DNA of 64,000 bases, from NCBI RefSeq assembly GCF_029688865.1, contig NZ_JARUKV010000019.1, positions 37,719-101,718 on the forward strand. The letters are read 5' to 3'. Under the pieces are notes generated by a model. That model worked only from the letters and a program-made list of their open reading frames with translations. It was not told the origin of the DNA and searched no databases. Every line of letters starts with the position of its first letter. Within the stretch, counting starts at the first letter, position 1. Shown in pieces: positions 20,423 through 28,890 of the stretch. This stretch comes from Natronococcus sp. A-GB7. Lineage in GTDB: Archaea; Halobacteriota; Halobacteria; Halobacteriales; Natrialbaceae. Position numbers and translations under genes: made by a program.

Positions 20423-22252
20423 ATGTTCAGGAAGGTTCTCGTCGCGAACCGTGGGGAGATCGCCGTTCGGGTGATGCGGGCCTGCGAGGAGTTGAACGTC
20501 GGAACCGTCGCCGTCTACTCGGAGGCCGATAAGGACTCGGGACACGTCCGCTACGCCGACGAGGCGTACAACGTCGGCCCGGCCCGCGCGGCCGACTCCT
20601 ATCTCGATCACGAGGCCGTCATCGAGGCCGCGCGCAAGGCCGACGCCGACGCGATCCACCCCGGCTACGGCTTCCTCGCCGAGAACGCCGAGTTCGCCGC
20701 GAAGGTCGAGGAAGCCGAGGGGATCACCTGGGTCGGCCCCTCGAGTTCGGCGATGGAGTCGCTGGGCGAGAAGACCAAGGCCCGGAAGATCATGAGCGAG
20801 GCCGACGTCCCGATCGTTCCCGGGACGACCGACCCCGTCACCGACCCCGAGGAGGTCGAGGCGTTCGGCGAGGAACACGGCTACCCGATCGCCATCAAGG
20901 CCGAGGGTGGCGGCGGCGGCCGCGGGATGAAGGTCGTCTGGGACGAAAGCGAGGTCGAGGACCAACTCGAGAGCGCAAAGCGGGAGGGCGAGGCGTACTT
21001 CGACAACGACTCGGTCTACCTCGAGCGCTACCTCGAGAACCCGCGTCACATCGAGGTCCAGATCCTCGCCGACGGCGAGGGTAACGTCCGCCACCTCGGC
21101 GAGCGGGACTGCTCGCTCCAGCGCCGCCACCAGAAGGTCATCGAGGAAGGACCGTCCGCGGCGCTGACCGACGAACTCCGCGAGAAGATCGGCGAGGCCG
21201 CCCGCCGCGGCGTCTCCGCCGCCGACTACACCAACGCCGGCACCGTCGAGTTCCTCGTCGAGGAGGACCTCGGCCGGGACGGCCTGCTGGGGCCGGACGC
21301 GAACTTCTACTTCCTCGAGGTCAACACCCGGATCCAGGTCGAACACACCGTCACCGAGGAGATCACGGGGATCGACATCGTCAAGCGCCAGATCAGGATC
21401 GCGGCGGGCCAGACGGTCGACTTCGACCAGGACGACGTCGAGATCGACGGTCACGCCATCGAGTTCCGCATCAACGCCGAGAACGCGGCCAACGACTTCG
21501 CGCCCGCGACGGGCGGCGAACTGACGACCTACGACCCGCCGGGCGGGATCGGCGTTCGGATGGACGACGCGCTCAAGCAGGGCGACAAGCTCGTCACCGA
21601 CTACGACTCGATGATCGCGAAGCTGGTCGTCTGGGGCGCCGACCGCGAGGAGTGTCTCGAGCGCTCGCTGCGGGCCCTGCGGGAGTACGAGATCGAGGGG
21701 ATCCCGACGATCATCCCGTTCCACCGGCTGATGCTCTCCGACGAGCGCTTCGTCGAGAGCACTCACACGACGAAATACCTCGACGAGGAACTCGACGAGA
21801 GCCGGATCGAGGAGGCCCAGGCCCAGTGGGGCTCCGAGAGCGCCGCCGCGGGCGACGACGAGGAGGCCGTCGAACGGGAGTTCACCGTCGAGGTCAACGG
21901 GAAACGCTTCCAGGTCAACCTCGAGGAACACGGCGCGCCGGCGATTCCGGCGGGTAACGGCGGCGGCCAGACCCAGGCCGGCGGGCCGCCCGAGCCGGCC
22001 GGCGGCGCCAGCGAGGCCGAGACCGAGATCGACGCCGACGGCGAGACCGTCGACGCCGAGATGCAGGGGACGATCCTCGGCGTCGAGGTCGAGGTCGGTG
22101 ACGAGGTCGAGGCCGGCGACGTGCTGGTCGTCCTCGAGGCGATGAAGATGGAAAACGACATCGTCGCCTCTCGGGGCGGCACCGTCTCCCAGATCGCCGT
22201 CGAAGAGGGCGAGAGCGTCGACATGGGCGACACGTTGGTCGTCCTCGAGTAG
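20423..22252 (+). CDS. pccA: Propionyl/acetyl-CoA carboxylase biotin carboxylase and carrier subunit, 609 aa
   Basis: A fusion of biotin carboxylase (about residues 1-450) and biotin carboxyl carrier (about 535-609). The ATP-grasp loop [13 protein letters not shown] is near residue 160, the active site [14 protein letters not shown] follows, and the biotinyl Lys is in LEAMKMEND near residue 574. A Gly/Pro/Gln-rich linker joins the halves. It carboxylates its own biotin using ATP and bicarbonate and hands CO2 to PccB. The ATG at 20423 was preferred over a GTG at 20405 because of a weak TATA (AAAAAGTAA, about 20384-20392) and family alignment at [13 protein letters not shown]. Confidence 0.94.
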   Translation: MFRKVLVANRGEIAVRVMRACEELNVGTVAVYSEADKDSGHVRYADEAYNVGPARAADSYLDHEAVIEAARKADADAIHPGYGFLAENAEFAAKVEEAEGITWVGPSSSAMESLGEKTKARKIMSEADVPIVPGTTDPVTDPEEVEAFGEEHGYPIAIKAEGGGGGRGMKVVWDESEVEDQLESAKREGEAYFDNDSVYLERYLENPRHIEVQILADGEGNVRHLGERDCSLQRRHQKVIEEGPSAALTDELREKIGEAARRGVSAADYTNAGTVEFLVEEDLGRDGLLGPDANFYFLEVNTRIQVEHTVTEEITGIDIVKRQIRIAAGQTVDFDQDDVEIDGHAIEFRINAENAANDFAPATGGELTTYDPPGGIGVRMDDALKQGDKLVTDYDSMIAKLVVWGADREECLERSLRALREYEIEGIPTIIPFHRLMLSDERFVESTHTTKYLDEELDESRIEEAQAQWGSESAAAGDDEEAVEREFTVEVNGKRFQVNLEEHGAPAIPAGNGGGQTQAGGPPEPAGGASEAETEIDADGETVDAEMQGTILGVEVEVGDEVEAGDVLVVLEAMKMENDIVASRGGTVSQIAVEEGESVDMGDTLVVLE

Positions 22253-22293
22253 GCGTCCTCGTTCGGTCGTTCGGCACCCGTCACCGGAACCAC

Positions 22294-22312
22294 CGCGATA
22301 TATACTATCGCG
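22294..22312 (+). promoter_or_regulatory. TATA box enclosed in a 7-bp inverted repeat
   Basis: CGCGATA, spacer TATAC, then TATCGCG: a perfect 7-bp inverted repeat that contains the TATA box about 37 nt before the ATG at 22339. A protein bound here would block TBP, so it is a candidate operator. No similar copy was noticed elsewhere in the window. Confidence 0.45.
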
Positions 22313-22338
22313 ACCGAATAGCGGAGTAGGAAACACGA

Positions 22339-23007
22339 ATGACCGCGCTCCGCTCGAGTTCTCCGACGCTGTACGTAGTTCGTAACGAGGTCGATTCCGG
22401 CTGCGAGTACCACTGTGACGCCGTCGCCGCCCGCGTTCCCGACGCCGTCGAGATCGATTTCGTCGCGGGCGAACGACCACCGCTCGAGGACGCCGACGGC
22501 GTCGTGCTGACGGGAAGCACCGCGGCCGTCTACGAGGCCGACCGCCGGCCGTGGATCGCCGACCAGGAGGCGCTGGTCCGCGACCTCGTCGATCGAGAGA
22601 TCCCGACGCTCGGAGTCTGTTTTGGCCACCAGGTAGCCAACGCGGCGCTCGGCGGCACCGTCGAGAACGTCGGCACGACCGCGACGCTCGTCGAGACCGA
22701 CCTCGCGGACGACCCGCTGCTCGAGGGCGTCGACCCCGTCGTCCCTGCGGTCCACGGCGACGCCGTCACCGAGCCGGGCGAGGGGATGGACGTGATCGCC
22801 GCGGCCGACCACGCCCCAGTGTTCGGCACGCGCCACCGGTCGGCCCCGCTGTGGACCGTCCAGTTCCACCCCGAGATCACCGCCGCCGTCCGCGACCGCC
22901 TCGTCGCGGACTTCGACTGGGAGGCCGGGCAGTTCTCCTTCGAGGACGTCTCGGCCGACCACGTTTTCGAGAACTTCCGGGCGCTCGTCGACGAGCGGAC
23001 GGGGTGA
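22339..23007 (+). CDS. Class I glutamine amidotransferase-like protein, 222 aa
   Basis: Stand-alone GATase1 domain, as in GMP synthase subunit A and the guaA-like amidotransferases. The nucleophile Cys is in LGVCFGHQVANA (about residue 94) and the His-Glu pair is in VQFHPEIT near residue 175. No synthetase domain is attached or adjacent. Start ATG at 22339, with a TATA box inside a palindrome upstream. It may supply ammonia to an unlinked partner or act as a gamma-glutamyl hydrolase; its target is not shown by the neighbours. Confidence 0.82.
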   Translation: MTALRSSSPTLYVVRNEVDSGCEYHCDAVAARVPDAVEIDFVAGERPPLEDADGVVLTGSTAAVYEADRRPWIADQEALVRDLVDREIPTLGVCFGHQVANAALGGTVENVGTTATLVETDLADDPLLEGVDPVVPAVHGDAVTEPGEGMDVIAAADHAPVFGTRHRSAPLWTVQFHPEITAAVRDRLVADFDWEAGQFSFEDVSADHVFENFRALVDERTG

Positions 23008-23020
23008 TCGAGAGGCTGCG

Positions 23021-23959
23021 TCAGGAATCGCGATCCAGCAGCGAACCGACGGCGTCTGCCACGTCGTCCATGGCGGCGTCGGCGCGGTCGACCTCGTCGG
23101 TGAGACTCAGGTATCCGTGAGCGAGCGACGGGCAGTGGCGGTGGCGCGTTTCGACGCCGGCGGCTCGCAGCCGGTCAGCGTAGGCGACGCCCTCCGACCG
23201 GAGCACGTCGTGGCCGGCGGTCGCGATCACCGCGGGCGAACAGCCCGCGAGCGAGTCGGCCCGCAGCGGGGCCGCGAGCGGGTTCTCGGCGTCGGCTGGC
23301 TCCGCAAGGTACTGCTCCCAGAACCACGCTACGTCCGCCCGGGAGAGCAACGGCGCCTCCGCGTGGTCGCGGTACGAGGACCTGTCGAAGTCGCGATCGA
23401 GCATCGGATAACAGAGCAGCTGCACGGCGAGGGAGAGGTCCCGATCGCGAGCCCGGAGCGCGAGCGCGGCGGTGAGCCCGCCCCCGGCGCTGGTTCCGGC
23501 GACGCCCAGGCGGTCGGGGTCGACGCCGATCCGATCGGCCTCGTCCCGGATCCACTCGAGGGCGGCCGGGAACGGGTGTTCGGGCGCCAGTCGGTAGTCG
23601 ACCGAGACCACGACCGCGCCGATCCGCGCCGCGAACTCCCGACAGAGATCGTCGGCCGAGTCGAGCGTGCCGAGGACCCAGCCGCCGCCGTGACAGAAGA
23701 CCAGCGCCGGGGGTGGGCTCCGCTCGGCCCGCGAACCGGGCCGGTAGATCCGTACCGGAACGTCGCCGTCGGGTCCGTCGAGACGTCGGTCTCGGACCCG
23801 CTCGAGCGTCGGGCCACTGCCTGCGGCGAAGACCTCGTCCTCGAGGCGTCGCGCCTCGGAGACGGACAGCTCGTGCCACGCGGGAAGATCGGCCACCCGG
23901 CCGTTCCGGAGCAGGTCGGCAAGCTGGGGGTCGAGCTCCGCGGTCGCCTCGTCGTCCAT
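23021..23959 (-). CDS. Alpha/beta hydrolase, HSL-type esterase, 312 aa
   Basis: Hormone-sensitive-lipase family esterase. The oxyanion motif HGGGW (VFCHGGGWVLGT) and nucleophile GTSAGGG are both clear, with the acid Asp in ATAGHDVLRSEG and the His in SLAHGYLSL. No signal peptide, so it is intracellular. The ATG at 23959 starts MDDEATAELDPQLADLL as in related esterases. It diverges from kynureninase across 114 bp. It could be a general carboxylesterase or serve as kynurenine formamidase for the neighbouring gene (inference from position only). Confidence 0.88.
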   Translation of the reverse strand: MDDEATAELDPQLADLLRNGRVADLPAWHELSVSEARRLEDEVFAAGSGPTLERVRDRRLDGPDGDVPVRIYRPGSRAERSPPPALVFCHGGGWVLGTLDSADDLCREFAARIGAVVVSVDYRLAPEHPFPAALEWIRDEADRIGVDPDRLGVAGTSAGGGLTAALALRARDRDLSLAVQLLCYPMLDRDFDRSSYRDHAEAPLLSRADVAWFWEQYLAEPADAENPLAAPLRADSLAGCSPAVIATAGHDVLRSEGVAYADRLRAAGVETRHRHCPSLAHGYLSLTDEVDRADAAMDDVADAVGSLLDRDS

Positions 23960-24073
23960 ACGCCGCCTGGATCCCGGAGGACATTAGCGGTACCGTCGCA
24001 CCGTCGGTTCGTGCGGGCACGACCGCGACCGCGGCGCCGAAACCTTCCAGTGGGCACTCCCCAACTATCCGGC

Positions 24074-25372
24074 ATGGACCCCGGCTTCGACCCGGATCGA
24101 CCCGATGGCGACGCGGCCGACCCCCGCGAACGGGACGCAAACGACCCTCTCGCCGAGTTCCGGGAGCGGTTCGACGTTCCCGGCGAGCTCTACCTGGACG
24201 GCAACTCGCTGGGCCCGGTCTCGGACGCCGCCGAGCGATCCCTCCAGCGCGCCCTCGAGGAGTGGCGCGAGCTCGGCATCGAGGCGTGGACCGAGGCCGA
24301 CCGTCCCTGGTTCCGGTACGGCGAGTCCCTCGGCGACGACCTCGCGTCGCTGGTCGGCGCCGACGGCGACGAGGTCGTCGTCGCCAACTCGACGACGGTC
24401 AACATCCACACGCTCGTCGGCACCTTCCTGGACGCCCGGGACGGCCGTCCGCCCGGAATCCTGGTCAACGAGCTCGACTTCCCGACCGACCACTACGCGA
24501 TCCGATCCCAGCTGCGCCAGCGCGGGTACGACCCGGATGAGCACCTCCACGTCGTGGAGAGCCGCGACGGCCGAACGATCGCGGAGGACGACGTCGTCGC
24601 CGCCCTGGAGGACCGCGAGGTCGGCATCGTGTTCATGCCCTCGGTGCTCTACCGGAGCGGGCAGCTGCTCGATATCGAACGCATCACCGACGCGGCCCAC
24701 GAACACGGCGCCCTCGCCGGCTTCGACCTCGCACACTCGGTCGGCGTCGTTCCTCACGAGCTCTCCGCACACGGCGTCGACTTCGCCGTCTGGTGTAGCT
24801 ACAAGTATCTCAACGCCGGCCCGGGGGCGATCGCCGGGCTCTACGTCAGCGAGCGACACTTCGGCGAGAGGCCGGCGCTCGCGGGCTGGTGGGGCCACGA
24901 GAAGGAGACGCAGTTCGAGCTCCGCGAGCGGTTCACCCCGGCCGACTCCGCCGGCGCGTGGCAGATCGGGACGGTTCCGGTGCTCTCTGCAGCGCCGCTG
25001 GCCGGCTCCCTCGAACTCGTCCGCGAGGCCGGCATCGATCGGATCCGGGAGAAGTCCCTCGCGCTGACGGCAACGCTCATCCGACTCGTCGACGAGACCC
25101 TCGAGGCGTACGGCTGTACGGTCGGGACACCGCGGGCACCAGACGCCCGGGGCGGTCACGTGGCGATCGAACACCCCGAAGCCGAACGGGTCAGCGAAGC
25201 GCTGCGCGAGCGCGGCGTCGTCGTCGACTTCCGCCCGCCGAACGTGGTCCGTGTCTGTCCGGCCCCGCTGTACACCGGGTTCGTCGACGTCCACGAGTTC
25301 GCGGCCCGGCTCCGGGACGTCCTCGAGACGGGCGCCCACGAGGACGTCGATCCCGACGGCAGCGTGAGCTAG
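24074..25372 (+). CDS. kynU: Kynureninase, 432 aa
   Basis: PLP-dependent fold-type I enzyme that cleaves kynurenine to anthranilate and alanine. Family blocks seen: ELYLDGNSLGPV near residue 38, VVVANSTTVNIHTLVGTFLD, the PLP Lys K244 in WCSYKYLNAGPGA, and GWWGHEKETQF. Full length for the family. I chose the ATG at 24074; upstream in-frame sequence is shadow of the esterase gene. Its stop shares a CTAG with the convergent dehydrogenase gene. Tryptophan dioxygenase is not in the window, so the rest of the pathway must be elsewhere. Confidence 0.93.
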   Translation: MDPGFDPDRPDGDAADPRERDANDPLAEFRERFDVPGELYLDGNSLGPVSDAAERSLQRALEEWRELGIEAWTEADRPWFRYGESLGDDLASLVGADGDEVVVANSTTVNIHTLVGTFLDARDGRPPGILVNELDFPTDHYAIRSQLRQRGYDPDEHLHVVESRDGRTIAEDDVVAALEDREVGIVFMPSVLYRSGQLLDIERITDAAHEHGALAGFDLAHSVGVVPHELSAHGVDFAVWCSYKYLNAGPGAIAGLYVSERHFGERPALAGWWGHEKETQFELRERFTPADSAGAWQIGTVPVLSAAPLAGSLELVREAGIDRIREKSLALTATLIRLVDETLEAYGCTVGTPRAPDARGGHVAIEHPEAERVSEALRERGVVVDFRPPNVVRVCPAPLYTGFVDVHEFAARLRDVLETGAHEDVDPDGSVS

Positions 25373-26589
25373 GTGCCGACGACGTCCTCGTCGGTCGGCC
25401 CCTGCCCGTCGAACTCGTCGACGAGCGCGTCGAGGCGCTCGGGATCGTCCGCGCCGGTGAGCCGTCGGGTCGCGGTCTCACAGTCGGCGTCGACGCCGAG
25501 GTCCGCACAGACCAGATCGGCCGTCGCCTCGGCCATCTTCCGGTAGGTCGTCAGCTTCCCGCCGACGATCGTCGCGAAGTTGGCGACGTCCTCGTCGGCG
25601 TGGTCGAGCAGGTGAAAGCCCCTCGAGATGCCCCGCGCGTCGAGGGCCGCCTCCTCGGGTTCGTAGAGCGGACGGACTCCCCACCACGTCCGCAGGTGGG
25701 CGGCGTCGGCGACCGCGGGCAGCATCTTCGCACACTCCTCGACGGAGCGCTCGACCTCCCAGTCGGCTCGCTCGTACTCCTCGGGGTCGTCGACGGGGAC
25801 GCTGGTCGTTCCGAGGACGACCTCGTCGTCGTGGGGGACGACGATGTCGCCGTCGTCGGGATCCCGACAGCGGTTGAGCACCGGCCCGAGCCGATCGTAG
25901 TCGACCGAGACCATCACACCCCGCGTCGGGCGGAGCTCGACGGTCGCGTCGACCAGGTCGGCGATCGACGACGCGTAGGGTCCCGCAGCGTTGACGACGT
26001 ACGTCGGTTCGATCGTCCCGTCGACCTCGCCGCCGAGCTCGATCTCGGTAATGCGGCCGTCCTCGCGGCGCATGTCCGTCACCGGGGCGTGGGTCAGGAT
26101 CTCCGCGCCGTGTTCGCGGGCGTCGGCCGCGTTCGCCGCGACCAGCCGCGAGGGGAAGACGACACCGTCGGGGACTCGCATCGCCCGCTCGATATCGTCG
26201 CTGAGATCCGGGATCTCGGCGCGGGCCGTCTCGCCGTCGACGACCTCGGTCTCGATCCCGACCTCGGCGCAGGCCTCGCGTTTGGCCTCGAAGTAGGCGG
26301 GGTCGTCCTCGCTCAGCTGGACGAACAGCCCGTCCGTCTCCCTGACGCAGGCGCCTGCGATCTCGGTGAGCGTGCGACTTTCCTCGAGACAGGCCCGAGC
26401 CTCGGGCTCGTCGGCCTCGGCGTATCGGGCGCCGCTGTGGAGCAGGCCGTGGGAGCGCCCGGAGGTGCCCGCCGAGAGTCCGCCGCGCTCGGCGAGGGTC
26501 ACGTCGACGCCCCGAAGCGCGAGGTCCCTGGCGATTCCGGTGCCGGTGGCGCCGCCGCCGACGACGAGGACGTCGGTTCGGTTGTCCAT
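25369..26589 (-). CDS. glpA: FAD-dependent glycerol-3-phosphate dehydrogenase-like protein, 406 aa
   Basis: DAO/GlpA family flavoprotein. FAD-binding motif VLVVGGGATGTGIARDLALRG is at residues 7 onward, then the GlpA/GlpD-type GLSAGTSGRSHGLLHSGARY. The NGR loop near the C-terminus is FATIVGGKLTTYR, as in glycerol-3-phosphate dehydrogenases. It lacks the C-terminal [2Fe-2S]-binding domain of full anaerobic GlpA (about 540 aa), and no glpB or glpC lies nearby, so it is either a minimal form or an oxidase with another substrate. It ends on the shared CTAG with kynU and lies 39 nt downstream of the radical SAM gene, same strand. Confidence 0.8.
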   Translation of the reverse strand: MDNRTDVLVVGGGATGTGIARDLALRGVDVTLAERGGLSAGTSGRSHGLLHSGARYAEADEPEARACLEESRTLTEIAGACVRETDGLFVQLSEDDPAYFEAKREACAEVGIETEVVDGETARAEIPDLSDDIERAMRVPDGVVFPSRLVAANAADAREHGAEILTHAPVTDMRREDGRITEIELGGEVDGTIEPTYVVNAAGPYASSIADLVDATVELRPTRGVMVSVDYDRLGPVLNRCRDPDDGDIVVPHDDEVVLGTTSVPVDDPEEYERADWEVERSVEECAKMLPAVADAAHLRTWWGVRPLYEPEEAALDARGISRGFHLLDHADEDVANFATIVGGKLTTYRKMAEATADLVCADLGVDADCETATRRLTGADDPERLDALVDEFDGQGPTDEDVVGT

Positions 26590-26628
26590 ATCTCCTTCCA
26601 GGGACCGCGGAGGGACATACCTTTCACC

Positions 26629-27717
26629 TCACGCAGTAGGGCTCGAGGAATCCCACGGGAGGGGGCCGTCGTACCCCGGCGGGACGTACGGACAGAGCGG
26701 GTCGCTCGCGAGCGGGTCTCCGGTGTGGGCGTACGCCCGCGAGCGACTGCCGCCACAGATCGCCCGGTAGGGACAGGCGCCACACTTCCCCTCGAGGGTG
26801 TCCCGATTCCGGAGCTCGCGGAACAGGGGTGCCTCGCGGTAGAGCTCGTGAACGGGCTGTTCACGGACGGAGCCGGCCGACTGGGGGAGAAAGCCCGAGG
26901 GGTAGACCTCGCCCGTGTGGCTGACGAACGCGAAGCCGTCGCCCGCGATGACCCCGGTTCGACCGCCCTTGCCCCCGCCCGCCTCCGACGCATCGTCCGC
27001 GCTGCGCTGGGCGAGCACGCGACGGTAGTGAGGTGCCTCGGTGGTCTTGAGCCCGAACGGCTCCTCCTCGGCGACGGCCGCGAGCCACCGCATCACGGCG
27101 TCGGCCTCGGCGGGGTCGATCGGATCGAGGACTCGCCCGCGACCGATCGGAACCAGGAAGAACACGCTCCACAGGACGGCGCCGAGCTCGCTCACCAGAG
27201 AGCGGATCGCGGGGAGTTCGCCGACGGTCTCACGGCAGACGGTCGTGTTGACCTGGACCGGGATCCCGGCGTCTCGAGCGTCCTCGACGGCTCGGATCGT
27301 CTCGGCGAAACTCCCCGTCTCCCCGCGGAAGGCGTCGTGGCCCTCGGCGGACGCTCCGTCGAGGCTGACGGCGATCCGCTCGAGCCCCGCGTCGGCGAGC
27401 GCCTCGATCCGCTCGGTCGACAGCGAGCGAGTTCCGCTCGGCGTCATCGTCATCCGCAGTCCCAGCTCGTCGCCGTAGGCGACCAGCTCCGCGACATCGT
27501 CCCGGACGAGCGGATCTCCGCCCGAGAGGACCACGAGCTGCCCCTCCCCGAACGCGGCCGCGTCCTCGAGCAGGCGCTTTCCCTCGTCGGTCGTGAGCTC
27601 GTCGGGGTGTCGGTCGGGCTGGGCGTCGGCCCGGCAGTGGTCACAGGAGAGGTGGCAGGCCTGGGTGACCTCCCAGATGAGCACGACCGGTCGCTCGGAC
27701 GTATCGACGTGGTACAT
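26629..27717 (-). CDS. Radical SAM/SPASM domain protein (TIGR04053-type), 362 aa
   Basis: Radical SAM enzyme with the 4Fe-4S motif CHLSCDHC (Cys 21, 25, 28) and the following GGDP segment (VVLSGGDPLVRDD). The C-terminal SPASM-like region carries further cysteines (GKCGACPYRAICGG and DPLCPY) for auxiliary clusters. It resembles the PqqE/AhbD branch; from memory the closest named family is TIGR04053, common in haloarchaea. I chose the ATG at 27717, where the family block YHVDTSERPVVLIWEVTQAC begins; upstream in-frame sequence is unconserved. It diverges from the PaaB-like gene across 117 bp, a pairing seen in other haloarchaea for the Htur_1727 family. Substrate unknown. Confidence 0.85.
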   Translation of the reverse strand: MYHVDTSERPVVLIWEVTQACHLSCDHCRADAQPDRHPDELTTDEGKRLLEDAAAFGEGQLVVLSGGDPLVRDDVAELVAYGDELGLRMTMTPSGTRSLSTERIEALADAGLERIAVSLDGASAEGHDAFRGETGSFAETIRAVEDARDAGIPVQVNTTVCRETVGELPAIRSLVSELGAVLWSVFFLVPIGRGRVLDPIDPAEADAVMRWLAAVAEEEPFGLKTTEAPHYRRVLAQRSADDASEAGGGKGGRTGVIAGDGFAFVSHTGEVYPSGFLPQSAGSVREQPVHELYREAPLFRELRNRDTLEGKCGACPYRAICGGSRSRAYAHTGDPLASDPLCPYVPPGYDGPLPWDSSSPTA

Positions 27718-27834
27718 CGGTTCGAAACTGATCGCGGCGGTAGCAAAACCGTCCCTCGCGTTCTCGAGGTCCGGGAACGGGCGGGAAGATGTTCGCCACA
27801 ACCGTCTTCGGGCAGGCGTCGACTCGACTCCCGT

Positions 27835-28155
27835 ATGGTCGAGAAGACGGGACGCTCGAGGATTGATGGGGAGTTCGCGAGGGCGAGCCCCCGCTGGGAG
27901 GTGTTCGTTCGCGACGAGATGTCCGATCAGTTGACCTACGCAGGTAGCGTGATCGCAGGCGACGGCGAGGCGGCCCACGAGCACGCCTCGCGGCTGTTCG
28001 GCTGGTATGCCGTCGAGGTGTGGGTCTGTCCGGCCGACGAAATCGAGCGCTACTCGTCGCGAGAGTCCGAGGGTGACGATCGAGACCCGGAGGACGAAGC
28101 GGAGCCCCGCGTCTACGAGGAGACCGAGGGAACGCCTCGAGCGCGCGAGCGCTGA
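27835..28155 (+). CDS. rSAM-partnered small protein, Htur_1727-like with PaaB-type core, 106 aa
   Basis: Short acidic protein with a conserved-looking core at residues 20-73: RWEVFVRD, GSVIAGD, AAHEHASRLFGW and VEVWVCPADEIERY. Haloarchaeal proteins of this type beside the radical SAM gene have been labelled Htur_1727-family candidate RiPP precursors (recalled, not searched). The same pattern is strikingly like PaaB, a subunit of the phenylacetyl-CoA oxygenase complex (EVFVR, HVGSLHAAD, AxxxARD, IWVVxAxxI). A Ser/Glu/Asp/Arg-rich tail of about 33 residues follows. The start ATG is at 27835. No Paa catalytic subunit is nearby. It may be a substrate or an adaptor of the radical SAM enzyme. Confidence 0.75.
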   Translation: MVEKTGRSRIDGEFARASPRWEVFVRDEMSDQLTYAGSVIAGDGEAAHEHASRLFGWYAVEVWVCPADEIERYSSRESEGDDRDPEDEAEPRVYEETEGTPRARER

Positions 28156-28251
28156 TGCGGATTGCTGTACCGATTTACCGGCGCAACCGCCGCCCGGGTC
28201 GCGGTTGCGCTGGAAATGACGTACAGTAAACCGTATGGACGACGGTGCGAC

Positions 28252-28653
28252 TCAGCAACAGAACATGAACGGGTAGATCAGCGCTACCCGGTCACCCGCC
28301 TCGAGTTCGGTCTCGAACCCCTCGAAGTGTTCGTTGAACCGCCCGTTGATACAGACGCGAGCGTAGGGGCGGGTCTGGTCGCCCTCGGGGTTTTTGCGCC
28401 ACGTTCCGGGGAGCTCGTCGGGAACCGGCGCCCAGCCGCGGGCCGTCGCATCGGCCTCGGTCTCGGCGATGAGCATCTCCTCGACGTCGTACTCCTCGAA
28501 GAAGGCCTCGAGGAACTCCCGCAGGCTCGTCCCCTCGAAGGTGAACTCGAGGTCGTGATCACCGACGGCGTCCCGGACGTGGCCCGTACAGCGAACGTCG
28601 ACGGTCGTCGTTTGCACCTGCTGATCGACTGCAGCGGTCGTCTCCGTTGTCAT
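28252..28653 (-). CDS. MoaD/ThiS-fold ubiquitin-like protein ending in Cys-Cys, 133 aa
   Basis: Beta-grasp protein: VDVRCTGHVRDAVG, then DHDLEFTFEGTSLREFLEAF, and at the end ARVCINGRFNEHFEGF and LEAGDRVALIYPF fit the MoaD/ThiS pattern. About 40 residues (61-100) are inserted between helix and last strands relative to a 90-residue MoaD. The C-terminus reads YPFMFCC, so the usual Gly-Gly tail that is adenylated is replaced by Cys-Cys. I chose the ATG at 28653; upstream in-frame sequence is unconserved. It converges on the PaaB-like gene, leaving 96 bp. Role unknown; sulfur or metal handling with the radical SAM neighbour is possible. Confidence 0.75.
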   Translation of the reverse strand: MTTETTAAVDQQVQTTTVDVRCTGHVRDAVGDHDLEFTFEGTSLREFLEAFFEEYDVEEMLIAETEADATARGWAPVPDELPGTWRKNPEGDQTRPYARVCINGRFNEHFEGFETELEAGDRVALIYPFMFCC

Positions 28654-28890
28654 AACCGAGACGACGGGCCGAGAGACCAAACGGATAGTTCCGAACATGT
28701 TCGTCGGGTGCGGGGCCGCATCGACCGTACTCGCCCCCGGTACGACGGGTTCCCGGATCGGTTGGCGATGACTATTTTTGGGGATCGACGGAACTTCAGA
28801 CAACATTTAGTAAGAAATAAACAGTATTTCAGCCTAGGCGAAGGAAGAAAAAGATTATGTGTCGTTGATTGCTGCGTTTGAGTGCAGACA

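Noticed and set aside
24889..27834. A very long plus-strand frame running from kynU through the dehydrogenase and radical SAM genes
   Set aside because: It is antisense shadow of two recognised minus-strand genes; only its last 106 codons (from 27835) have a plausible start, composition and family pattern.
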